Source: RFPI01 sp964470195
GTDB lineage: Bacteria; Pseudomonadota; Gammaproteobacteria; Burkholderiales; Methylophilaceae
Assembly: GCA_964470195.1 (NCBI GenBank)
Contig: CAYYBG010000016.1
Coordinates: 1 to 43,085 of the forward strand
Length of the DNA stretch: 43,085 bases
Reading direction: 5' to 3'
Below are positions 15,538 through 23,758 of the stretch, in pieces. The position numbers were made by a program, and so were the translations under genes. The notes beneath the pieces are model-generated. The model saw nothing but the letters and a program-made list of their open reading frames with translations. It was not told the DNA's origin and searched no databases. The first letter of the stretch is position 1. The number at the start of each line of letters is the position of its first letter.

Positions 15538-17586
15538 GTGTTTGTTTCTTTCCCCAATAGCCAATATCAATTATTTCAACCCTTTCCCCCAGCAGGAGAT
15601 CAACCGCAGGCAATAGACAAGCTTTTGCAAGGGATCAATGATGGGCTGAAATACCAAACCTTACTTGGGGTGACGGGTTCTGGTAAAACTTATACCATGG
15701 CCAACGTTATTGCGCGTTCAGGACGACCAGCAATTGTGATGGCGCCGAATAAGACTTTAGCTGCGCAACTTTATGCTGAGTTTAAAGAATTTTTCCCTAA
15801 TAATGCTGTAGAGTATTTCGTCTCTTACTACGATTATTATCAGCCTGAGGCTTATGTTCCCTCTAGAGATTTATTCATTGAGAAAGATTCTAGTATCAAT
15901 GAGCATATTGAACAGATGCGTTTGTCTGCAACCAAAGCATTACTTGAACGACCTGATAGTATTATCGTGGCATCGGTATCGGCAATTTATGGTATTGGAG
16001 ATCCAGTTGATTACCATGGTATGGTTTTGCACTTACAACAAGGTGACAAAATATCTCAACGTGATGTGGTGTTACGACTGATCGGGATGCAGTATGAGCG
16101 AAATGATTTTGATTTTTCTCGCGGTTGTTTTCGAGTTCGTGGTGACGTGATTGATATCTTTCCTGCAGAAAATAGTGAGACTGCAGTCAGAATTTCTTTG
16201 TTCGATGACGAAATTGATCATCTCACCTTATTCGACCCCTTAACCGGCCAAATCTTGAATAAAGTACCACGCTATACAGTATATCCTTCAAGTCACTACG
16301 TGACGCCAAGAGAGACAACCTTACTGGCCATTGAGAAGATCAAAGCGGAATTACGTGAACGTGTGGACTTTTTTATAAAAAACAATAAATTACTAGAAGC
16401 ACAAAGGATTGAGCAACGCACTCGCTTTGATTTAGAAATGCTCAATGAAATAGGATTTTGCAAAGGCATTGAAAACTACTCTAGGCATCTATCAGGGCGT
16501 GCACCCGGCGATGCGCCTCCTACATTGATTGATTATCTGCCTAAAAATGCACTCATGATATTGGACGAAAGCCATGTGACTATTCCCCAAATTGGAGGGA
16601 TGTTTCGTGGTGATATGTCGCGCAAGGAAAACTTAGTGGACTATGGCTTTCGCCTTCCCTCTGCTTTAGATAACCGACCACTGAAGTTTGAAGAGTTTGA
16701 AAAAATTATGCCGCAATCGATTTTTGTCTCGGCAACACCTGCTGACTATGAGGAGTCACATACCCAACAAATAGTCGAGCAAGTGGTTAGACCAACTGGC
16801 TTGGTGGATCCAGAAATTATTGTCAAACCAGCTGATTCTCAGGTTGATGATTTGTTATCTGAAATTCAGTTATGTGTTGAGCAACAACAGAGAGTATTAG
16901 CGACCACGCTGACTAAGCGTATGGCAGAAGATTTAACGGATTATTTGTCCGAACATGGAATTAAGGTTCGCTATCTGCACTCGGATATTGATACGGTCGA
17001 ACGCGTGGAGATTATTCGCGATTTGCGCCTTGGTGAATTTGATGTGTTGGTTGGAATCAATCTTTTGCGGGAGGGCCTAGATATTCCTGAAGTGGCATTG
17101 GTTGCCGTTTTGGATGCAGACAAAGAAGGCTTTTTAAGATCAAGTCGTTCGTTAATTCAAACTGCAGGTCGAGCTGCGCGTAACCTTAATGGACGGGTTA
17201 TTTTTTATGCCAATCAAATTACCCGTTCAATGAAAATGGCGATGGATGAAACCAGTCGTCGTCGCGCCAAACAATTAGCCTTTAATGAAGCGCATGGTAT
17301 TGTCGCCAAGGGCGTAACTAAGCCAGTAAAAGATATGATTGAAAATGCTTATAGCAAAGAGGAGATTGTGCAGGAGCGTCAAGCTGCGCAAGATAAAGCT
17401 AGCTATCAGGCATTATCTGAAAAGCAGATGCTGAAAGAGATAAAACGCATAGAAAAAGCGATGCATGATAGTGCTCAAAACTTGGAATTTGAAAAAGCAG
17501 CTAGTTATCGAGATCAGCTGAAAAAACTTAAAGGCATGTTTTATGGAGCCGAGGTGGGTGATCAAACATCATCTAACCGACAATAA
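15538..17586 (+). CDS. uvrB: excinuclease ABC subunit UvrB
   Basis: Damage-verifying helicase-like subunit of nucleotide excision repair, 682 aa, full length. Present: Walker A GVTGSGKT (44-51), the beta-hairpin region YYDYYQPEAYVPSRD that clamps DNA, helicase motifs SATPADYE, LREGLDIPEVALVAVLDADKEGF and QTAGRAARN, and the C-terminal UVR motif (ENLEFEKAASYRDQLKKL-type) that binds UvrC. The start is GTG 15538 with GAGG six bases upstream. A perfect TTGACA lies at 15472-15477 but no good -10 follows it. I see no CTGT-N8-ACAG LexA box in the upstream gap. Confidence 0.97.
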   Translation: MFVSFPNSQYQLFQPFPPAGDQPQAIDKLLQGINDGLKYQTLLGVTGSGKTYTMANVIARSGRPAIVMAPNKTLAAQLYAEFKEFFPNNAVEYFVSYYDYYQPEAYVPSRDLFIEKDSSINEHIEQMRLSATKALLERPDSIIVASVSAIYGIGDPVDYHGMVLHLQQGDKISQRDVVLRLIGMQYERNDFDFSRGCFRVRGDVIDIFPAENSETAVRISLFDDEIDHLTLFDPLTGQILNKVPRYTVYPSSHYVTPRETTLLAIEKIKAELRERVDFFIKNNKLLEAQRIEQRTRFDLEMLNEIGFCKGIENYSRHLSGRAPGDAPPTLIDYLPKNALMILDESHVTIPQIGGMFRGDMSRKENLVDYGFRLPSALDNRPLKFEEFEKIMPQSIFVSATPADYEESHTQQIVEQVVRPTGLVDPEIIVKPADSQVDDLLSEIQLCVEQQQRVLATTLTKRMAEDLTDYLSEHGIKVRYLHSDIDTVERVEIIRDLRLGEFDVLVGINLLREGLDIPEVALVAVLDADKEGFLRSSRSLIQTAGRAARNLNGRVIFYANQITRSMKMAMDETSRRRAKQLAFNEAHGIVAKGVTKPVKDMIENAYSKEEIVQERQAAQDKASYQALSEKQMLKEIKRIEKAMHDSAQNLEFEKAASYRDQLKKLKGMFYGAEVGDQTSSNRQ

Positions 17587-17590
17587 AATA

Positions 17591-17623
17591 AAAAAAGCCT
17601 TGGTGATGCCAAGGCTTTTTTTT
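17591..17623. terminator. bidirectional terminator between uvrB and rne
   Basis: A 13-base perfect stem (AAAAAAGCCTTGG with CCAAGGCTTTTTT) around a 5-base loop, followed by T on the plus strand and by T on the minus strand. It separates the convergent uvrB and rne genes and would serve both. Confidence 0.93.
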
Positions 17624-17637
17624 AACTAGATTCAGAC

Positions 17638-20163
17638 TTATTCACCAGCATTAGTCTGCACAATCATGAGTGGCTCATCTTGTGCTGGCTTTTGCTGTTT
17701 TTTCTGCCAAGCAGCAGCTTTTTTAGGCTTTTTGTTAGCGCCAGAGCCGCTTGTTTGTGTGACATCGGCAATCGCCTCTGCTTTAGTTTCTACCAATTGA
17801 ATAGCTGACTCAGAGCCCTCTACTTTAGCCGTTTTAGTGGCTTTAGCCGGCTTACGCGCGGGAGTGCGTGCTTTCTTTTTAGCTGGCTTTTCATCGGCAA
17901 CTACTTCGGTCGTCTCTATTTCGCTAGACTTGACCTTAGTTTCTACAATTTCAGGCATTGCCACGTTTGTTTTTGAGGTTGCAGGTTTGGTACTTTTACC
18001 AGATTTTTCTGCTTTGCTTGGCACTGCTTTGGCCGCTGCATTACTTGATTCTGTGTGAGTAACTTCAGTTGGCAGATCGACTGGCTTTTCCAATTTCTCT
18101 ATCTTCTCAACACTCTCGGTGGCTGCTAAATCGCTTGGTGGATTAGGCACAAATGGCTTTTCAGTCATATCCATTTGGCGATTTTGGCGGTTGCGGTCAC
18201 GGCGATTTCTGTTACGACGACTGTTGCGAGACTCACGATTTTCGCGACCTTCTTGGTTCACTACACCCGAACGAGAAGTGCTACCAGCATCAGATTCAAT
18301 AATTGCCGTCTGTTGTATCTTGGCAGGCGTTGATTCTTGACGAGCAGGTGCTGGCTGACGCTGTTCTTTGGCGACTGTGTTGTCAAGGCGAGTTTGATTT
18401 CGTTCATTGCGATTTCTGCCCCCTCGAGTTCTGCGGTTGCGGTCTCGACGGTTACTGTTGCGGTCTGATTTGTCCTTGTTTTCTTCTTCACGAACAAACA
18501 AACCGGTAATGGTCTTCTTTAGCTTACTTAATAGACCTTCGTTTTGCACTTTCACCATTGGCGCCGGGGCGACTGGCGTGATGCCTTTCACTGCGGCTTG
18601 CATTTTTGGTATCGCTGTCTCTTGTTGAGCTACTGACAGCTCATCTTCTGTCGGCATCTCTACCAATTCGTAGCTGCGTGGGCCATCATCTCGACTATCA
18701 TCGGTCTTAATACGCACGATGCTGTAATTTGGCGTTTCTAGATGAATATTCGGAATAAGAATAATTTCAACGCCGGTACGTTGCTCAATTTTATGAATAT
18801 CTGAACGTTTTTCGTTGAGCAAGAAAGTAGCAGCCTCAACAGGTAGCTGTACCTGTATCGCTTTGCTGTTCTCTTTCATCGCCTCTTCTTGAGTAATACG
18901 TAAGATATGCAGTGCAGTTGATTCGATACCACGAATATGGCCGATGCCATGACAGCGTGGACATGGAATATGATTGCCTTCGCCTAGGCTTGGACGCAGG
19001 CGTTGTCGGGACAATTCCAGTAGTCCAAAGCGGGAAATTTTTCCTGTTTGAACTCTTGCACGGTCGTAGTGCAGGGCATCCCGCAAACAATTTTCCACGT
19101 CACGCTGATTACGTTGATTTTCCATATCAATAAAATCAATCACCACCAGACCACCAATATCACGCAATCTTAATTGACGTGCTACTTCTTCAGCTGCTTC
19201 AAGATTAGTATTGAAAGCGGTTTGTTCAATATCGCTACCTTTAGTAGCGCGTCCAGAGTTGACATCGATTGAAACCAGAGCTTCGGTGTGGTCAATTACA
19301 ATTGCGCCACCAGACGGCAATCTTACTTCGCGGGCAAATGCAGTTTCAATTTGGTGTTCTATTTGGAAGCGGGAGAATAGAGGTATTTGATCCTGATACA
19401 ACTTCACCTTAGTGACATTATTTGGCATCACATGATTCATAAACTGTACAGCTTGTTCATAGATATCCGGAGTATCTATTAATATTTCGCCAATATCAGG
19501 TTGGAAATAATCACGGATGGCACGTATCACTAGGCTTCCCTCTTGATAAATCAGAAAAGCGCCAGCTTGGATAGTGGAAGCATTTTCTACAGCAGTCCAT
19601 AATTGAATGAGGTAATTTAAATCCCATTGCAATTCTTCTGCAGTGCGACCAATACCAGCGGTGCGAGCAATAATGCTCATGCCAGTAGGCAACTCCAATT
19701 GCGCCATGGTGTCGCGTAACTCATTGCGATCTTCACCTTCAATTCGGCGAGATACACCACCTCCGCGAGGATTGTTTGGCATCAATACCAAGTAGCGACC
19801 AGCTAGAGAAATAAAGGTTGTAAGCGCAGCTCCTTTATTTCCGCGCTCATCTTTGTCTACTTGAACAATCAGTTCTTGACCTTCTTTAATCTGATCTTGA
19901 ACACGTTTGCCACTTTCACCATCTGATTTAAGATAACTGCGGGCGATTTCTTTGAAAGGTAAGAAACCATGACGATCTGTACCGTAATCGACAAAAGCTG
20001 CTTCTAGTGAAGGTTCGATTCGGGTAATGACGCCTTTGTAAATATTGCTTTTTCGTTGTTCACGACCAGCAGATTCAATATCCAAATCAATTAGTTTTTG
20101 ACCATCGACAATGGCAACGCGCAATTCTTCAGATTGCGTTGCATTAAATAACATTCTTTTCAT
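17638..20163 (-). CDS. rne: ribonuclease E
   Basis: Endoribonuclease of mRNA decay and rRNA/tRNA processing, 841 aa. The N-terminal catalytic half has the S1 domain (about 38-120), the 5'-phosphate sensor around Arg167, metal-binding Asp300 and Asp343 (VSIDVNSG, VIDFIDM) and the zinc link CPRC at 401-404. From about residue 520 the tail is low-complexity: Arg/Asn/Asp-rich segments (RNSNRRDRNRRTRGGRNR-like, for RNA binding), then Lys/Ala/Pro/Glu stretches, as in degradosome scaffolds. I set the start at ATG 20163 (MKRMLFNATQ, as in E. coli), with GGGAG seven bases upstream; an in-frame start 21 bases earlier adds seven residues without homology. Confidence 0.95.
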   Translation of the reverse strand: MKRMLFNATQSEELRVAIVDGQKLIDLDIESAGREQRKSNIYKGVITRIEPSLEAAFVDYGTDRHGFLPFKEIARSYLKSDGESGKRVQDQIKEGQELIVQVDKDERGNKGAALTTFISLAGRYLVLMPNNPRGGGVSRRIEGEDRNELRDTMAQLELPTGMSIIARTAGIGRTAEELQWDLNYLIQLWTAVENASTIQAGAFLIYQEGSLVIRAIRDYFQPDIGEILIDTPDIYEQAVQFMNHVMPNNVTKVKLYQDQIPLFSRFQIEHQIETAFAREVRLPSGGAIVIDHTEALVSIDVNSGRATKGSDIEQTAFNTNLEAAEEVARQLRLRDIGGLVVIDFIDMENQRNQRDVENCLRDALHYDRARVQTGKISRFGLLELSRQRLRPSLGEGNHIPCPRCHGIGHIRGIESTALHILRITQEEAMKENSKAIQVQLPVEAATFLLNEKRSDIHKIEQRTGVEIILIPNIHLETPNYSIVRIKTDDSRDDGPRSYELVEMPTEDELSVAQQETAIPKMQAAVKGITPVAPAPMVKVQNEGLLSKLKKTITGLFVREEENKDKSDRNSNRRDRNRRTRGGRNRNERNQTRLDNTVAKEQRQPAPARQESTPAKIQQTAIIESDAGSTSRSGVVNQEGRENRESRNSRRNRNRRDRNRQNRQMDMTEKPFVPNPPSDLAATESVEKIEKLEKPVDLPTEVTHTESSNAAAKAVPSKAEKSGKSTKPATSKTNVAMPEIVETKVKSSEIETTEVVADEKPAKKKARTPARKPAKATKTAKVEGSESAIQLVETKAEAIADVTQTSGSGANKKPKKAAAWQKKQQKPAQDEPLMIVQTNAGE

Positions 20164-20170
20164 TATGGGG

Positions 20171-20194
20171 CTCCCTGCGCTCATCGTTGCAGGG
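20171..20194 (-). promoter_or_regulatory. hairpin at the rne ribosome binding site
   Basis: CCCTGC (20173-20178) and GCAGGG (20189-20194) pair with a 10-base loop. On the mRNA the arm nearer the start overlaps the GGGAG ribosome binding site (20171-20175). In E. coli rne autoregulates through structure in its long leader; whether this hairpin does the same is inference. Confidence 0.45.
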
Positions 20195-20657
20195 TGGGGA
20201 GGAAGGACTTAAAGTGGGATTTTTAACAACACGAGGATGTTATCAAGCATTTATCTTCAAGCAAGTTTATGATGGGCTTGATTAGCGATTTGCGCTAAAA
20301 AGCTGAAAGACCGTTGTTGATGGTCAATCGAATTGATATATCATCGAGTAGGGTGATATAAGATCATTAAGTGCTTGGGGAAGATTAAGTGATTGACCTC
20401 GTCTGTGATGGTTGTTAAATAAATCTGTTTTATTTCAAATCAGCTGATGAAATCAGCTAAAATTTAAGTCGTTGCCTACTGACCCAATCAGAGTATGACC
20501 ATGCAAGGTATAAACTGTGTATGTCTAGTATGAGCGCAAAATATTTTTACTAATCGCTACTTAGTTTTTCTTGGCGAGCGAAATTAACCAACATTCATCT
20601 TCATATAGATCTTATATAACTTTTTGATTTTATGAAGTAATTCAAAAATTTCTGAGG
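20195..20657. other. intergenic region between divergent rne and rluC
   Basis: About 460 AT-rich bases without a credible gene. It must hold the divergent rne and rluC promoters and probably a long rne leader. I could not place a convincing -35/-10 pair for either. A small cluster around 20437-20460 has CAGCTG and two copies of ATCAGCT. Confidence 0.5.
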
Positions 20658-20702
20658 ATGCGCTATACGCAAATCAATTCAGAAGATATTAGTATAGGCG
20701 AG

Positions 20703-21713
20703 ATGACGAATTTAAGCAAAATAAAGCACAATCAGCTTGAGCAACAGGTACTTATCTTGACTGTGGATGAGCGTAGCGAATCTCAGCGTGTAGATAACTA
20801 TTTGGCAAAACACTACAAAGATGTCCCCAAAAGTCATTTGTATCGTATTTTGCGAAGTGGCGAAGTACGAGTCAATAAAAAGCGAGTTGATGCTTCTTAT
20901 AAGCTTCAGCTTGGGGATTTAGTGCGCATACCGCCGATGAAGACATTGCCCAAAATGGTAAGCATAGCGACCACCAGTAAGCCAATTCTCCAGCCCAGTA
21001 TCATTTTTGAGGATGAGGCATTGTTAGTGATCAACAAGCCTTGCGGAATTGCAGTACATGGAGGCAGTGGTGTTAGTCGTGGCGTCATCGAGCAATTTCG
21101 CGCTGAACGACCTCAAGCTAAATTTTTAGAGTTAGTCCATCGTTTAGATAAAGAGACCTCTGGCATATTAATGCTGGCCAAAAAACGAGCTGCTTTGATT
21201 GCGTTGCAAGATGCTATACGTCGTCATGAGACCGATAAGCGTTATTTGATATTGGTCGCAGGACAATGGAAAAATCAGCAACAACGGGTAAGATTAAATC
21301 TTCAGAAACATACCCTTAGCAACGGTGAACGCAAAGTGACAGTTGTAAAATCCAACAGCTTGCCAAAGAAAAGCGCTGATGGCGTTGAAGTTCAGCATTC
21401 AGAAACGGTGTTTTACTTAAAACAAAGCATTGGAGACTTTAGTTTGCTAGAAGCGCAGTTAGTCACAGGGCGAACACATCAATTAAGAGTGCAGTTAGCA
21501 CATTTAGGCTTTCCTATTTTGGGTGATGAAAAGTACGGTAATTTTGAATTAAACAAGCAACTTCAAAAGCAAGGTCTTAAAAGAATGTTTTTACATGCTT
21601 TTAAAACCACTATTCAGCACCCAGTGTCCAAACAAAGGCTCGATTTAGAGGCAGCTTTGCCAGAAGAATTAGAGATATTTATTCACACTATTTTGCAACA
21701 ATCTAAAAAGTAA
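20703..21713 (+). CDS. rluC: 23S rRNA pseudouridine synthase RluC
   Basis: RluA-family pseudouridine synthase with an N-terminal S4 domain, 336 aa from the start used here. The S4 segment (RVDNYLAKHYKDVPKSHLYR) is followed by the catalytic motif VHRLDKETSGI with the nucleophilic Asp, and by TGRTHQLRVQLAHLGFPILGDEKYG. RluC makes pseudouridines at 955, 2504 and 2580 in E. coli numbering. Start choice is uncertain: ATG 20658 would add 15 residues, and both ATGs have purine-rich sequence immediately adjacent rather than at ideal spacing. It heads an rluC-HAD-Rieske-sppA unit. Confidence 0.9.
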   Translation: MTNLSKIKHNQLEQQVLILTVDERSESQRVDNYLAKHYKDVPKSHLYRILRSGEVRVNKKRVDASYKLQLGDLVRIPPMKTLPKMVSIATTSKPILQPSIIFEDEALLVINKPCGIAVHGGSGVSRGVIEQFRAERPQAKFLELVHRLDKETSGILMLAKKRAALIALQDAIRRHETDKRYLILVAGQWKNQQQRVRLNLQKHTLSNGERKVTVVKSNSLPKKSADGVEVQHSETVFYLKQSIGDFSLLEAQLVTGRTHQLRVQLAHLGFPILGDEKYGNFELNKQLQKQGLKRMFLHAFKTTIQHPVSKQRLDLEAALPEELEIFIHTILQQSKK

Positions 21714-21718
21714 CAAGC

Positions 21719-22384
21719 ATGAACTCACAAGTAAAAAATTATGACCTGATTGTATTTGATTGGGATGGCACACTGGCAAATTCGACACAACTGATTGTTG
21801 ATGCTATTTGTCAGGCAAGTGTAGATGTCGGATTGACCATGCCCTCACAGCAGGCAGCAAGCTCGATTATTGGTTTGGGGTTCAGAGAGGCGGTATATGA
21901 GTTGTTTGGAAGAATCCCTGATTCTTTATTAAACCAAATAACCAGTCGCTATACGCTATATTATGGCGCTGGGGAAAACGACATTCCGCTATTCGACGGA
22001 GCGCAGCAAATTATTGAACATTTGAGTGGGCGAGGGGTGCAACTTGGGGTTGCCACAGGAAAAGGGCGTGCAGGACTTAATCGTGCTTTGGATAGGAGTG
22101 GTGTGAAGCATCACTTTATGGCGACGCGTACTGTCGATGAATGTTTTTCAAAGCCACATCCGCAAATGTTGCAAGAAATGATAGAACAAGCCATGACAGT
22201 GCCTGAGCGTACCCTGATGGTAGGAGATACCAGCTTTGACTTACAAATGGCGCAAAATGCTGGGGTTTCTGCAATCGGAGTGACTTTTGGTGCTCACCCC
22301 AAACAAAGATTATTGGCACATCAGCCAATTGCGTGTTTTGATGAGTTTGGCCAACTGACTCAGTGGTTACTGCATCATGCCTGA
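21719..22384 (+). CDS. HAD-superfamily hydrolase, phosphoglycolate phosphatase-like
   Basis: A 221-aa HAD-IA hydrolase. Motif I is FDWDGTLANS with nucleophile Asp14 and Asp16; motif II is the GVATGK segment, motif III the Lys in SKPHPQML, and motif IV GDTSFDLQMAQNAG. It is Gph-like, but the true phosphoester substrate cannot be read from sequence. It starts five bases after rluC and overlaps the following Rieske gene by eight bases, so it is translated from the same message. Confidence 0.88.
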   Translation: MNSQVKNYDLIVFDWDGTLANSTQLIVDAICQASVDVGLTMPSQQAASSIIGLGFREAVYELFGRIPDSLLNQITSRYTLYYGAGENDIPLFDGAQQIIEHLSGRGVQLGVATGKGRAGLNRALDRSGVKHHFMATRTVDECFSKPHPQMLQEMIEQAMTVPERTLMVGDTSFDLQMAQNAGVSAIGVTFGAHPKQRLLAHQPIACFDEFGQLTQWLLHHA

Positions 22385-22730
22385 GCAATTAATACCAATA
22401 TGCGCCAGTCATGAGTTGCAAAATAGTGCAACTGGCAAACGCTTTATGCTGAATGTGGGCATTGCTGAAACACTGGCTTGCTTTGTTATACGCTTTCAAG
22501 ATCAAGTTTATGGCTATCTCAATCAATGTCAGCATTTGCCAGTAGAGTTGGATTGGAATCATGGCGAGTTCTTTGACAAGCAAGGTCAATATCTTATTTG
22601 TGCGACGCATGGCGCGCTGTATGAACCTCAAACTGGCTATTGTGTTGTGGGGCCATGTGCTGGAAAATACCTGACTAAATTAAAAGTTGTAGAAAGTCAT
22701 CAACAAATTTTTATTCAAATCGATGGGTAG
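22377..22730 (+). CDS. Rieske [2Fe-2S] domain protein
   Basis: A 117-aa single-domain Rieske ferredoxin. The cluster ligands are Cys51 and His53 in NQCQHLPVELDW and Cys75 and His78 in ICATHGALYEPQTGYCVVGPC. No membrane segment or signal peptide is visible, so it is a soluble cytoplasmic electron carrier. No oxygenase is nearby. Similar rluC-HAD-Rieske-sppA arrangements recur in betaproteobacteria, but the partner is unknown to me. The ATG overlaps the end of the HAD gene. Confidence 0.87.
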   Translation: MPEQLIPICASHELQNSATGKRFMLNVGIAETLACFVIRFQDQVYGYLNQCQHLPVELDWNHGEFFDKQGQYLICATHGALYEPQTGYCVVGPCAGKYLTKLKVVESHQQIFIQIDG

Positions 22731-22739
22731 CAAAACGAA

Positions 22740-23681
22740 ATGGCAAATCAACATGAACAACCCAGTCATTGGGAGAGAGAAACGCTGCAAAACCTTTTGC
22801 AAGTTGCGCTAAAGGAACAGCAAAGAAATAGATTTTGGCGCGTATTCTTTAAAATTCTTACCTTTATTTATCTTTTTCTTTTGTTATTCTACTTATTCGA
22901 TTGGGTAGGAAATAACAAACTGCAGAGTAATACCAATCATACTGCTTTGATAGATATTCATGGAGTCATTGGTGCTGAGGACGATGTGGTGGCTGATGAC
23001 GTGATTGCTAGTTTAAAAGACGCCTATGACAATCGCTTTACGAAAGGCATTATTTTGCGTATCAATAGCCCTGGCGGGAGCCCCGTGCAAGCAGGCATTA
23101 TCAACGACGAGATTCGCCGTCAAAAACAATTGCACCCCAATATTCCTGTATATGCAGTGGTGGAGGATGTTTGTGCCTCTGGCGGTTATTACATCGCTGT
23201 CGCCGCAGATAAAATCTTTGTCGATAAGGCCAGTATTGTTGGCTCTATTGGTGTGTTAATGGATGGGTTTGGTTTTACTGGGCTCATGCAAAAAATAGGG
23301 GTGGAACGTCGTCTAATGACCGCTGGAGAGAATAAAGCCATGTTGGATGCTTTCTCTCCTGTTAACTCAAAGCAGAAAGAATATGTGCAAACAGTGTTGG
23401 ACGAAGTGCACCAACAATTTATTGATGTAGTCAAGCAGGGCCGTGGTACAAGATTGCAAGAGAATCCAGATATTTTTTCAGGCTTATTTTGGAACGGTGA
23501 AAAAAGTGTACAGCTTGGTCTGGCAGATGCTATGGGAAGTACAGATTATGTTGCGCGTGAAGTGATTAAACAAGAAAATATAGTGGACTTTACTGGCAAG
23601 GAAGATTTTGCCAATCGACTTGCTAAACGCTTGGGTGCCTCTATGACACAAACTTTGAGTAAATCACTTTCAATGCGATAA
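22740..23681 (+). CDS. sppA: signal peptide peptidase SppA, S49 family
   Basis: Short-form S49 serine protease of 313 aa that degrades cleaved signal peptides or membrane-inserted peptides. One transmembrane helix (about 34-54) anchors a periplasmic catalytic domain. The nucleophile Ser147 (CASGGYYIAVAAD) and the general-base Lys199 (GENKAML) coincide in number with the Ser/Lys dyad known from Bacillus SppA. NSPGGSPVQAG marks the substrate-binding strand. It is the last gene of the rluC unit and is followed by a terminator. Confidence 0.92.
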   Translation: MANQHEQPSHWERETLQNLLQVALKEQQRNRFWRVFFKILTFIYLFLLLFYLFDWVGNNKLQSNTNHTALIDIHGVIGAEDDVVADDVIASLKDAYDNRFTKGIILRINSPGGSPVQAGIINDEIRRQKQLHPNIPVYAVVEDVCASGGYYIAVAADKIFVDKASIVGSIGVLMDGFGFTGLMQKIGVERRLMTAGENKAMLDAFSPVNSKQKEYVQTVLDEVHQQFIDVVKQGRGTRLQENPDIFSGLFWNGEKSVQLGLADAMGSTDYVAREVIKQENIVDFTGKEDFANRLAKRLGASMTQTLSKSLSMR

Positions 23682-23708
23682 GCTTTTAACAGCATTAGAT
23701 AGCATTTA

Positions 23709-23746
23709 TAAAAAACACCCCGTCCTACGGGGTGGTTTTTATAAAT
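23709..23746. terminator. bidirectional terminator between sppA and pgi
   Basis: ACCCCGT and ACGGGGT pair around CCT, with the stem extended by A/T runs and one bulged base. T runs follow on both strands. It separates convergent sppA and pgi. Confidence 0.9.
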
Positions 23747-23758
23747 TAAAACAATAAA

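Noticed and set aside
18119..18509. Several plus-strand open frames opposite the rne tail
   Set aside because: They arise from the repetitive Arg/Asn-rich coding sequence of the RNase E tail; none has a ribosome binding site or recognisable domain.
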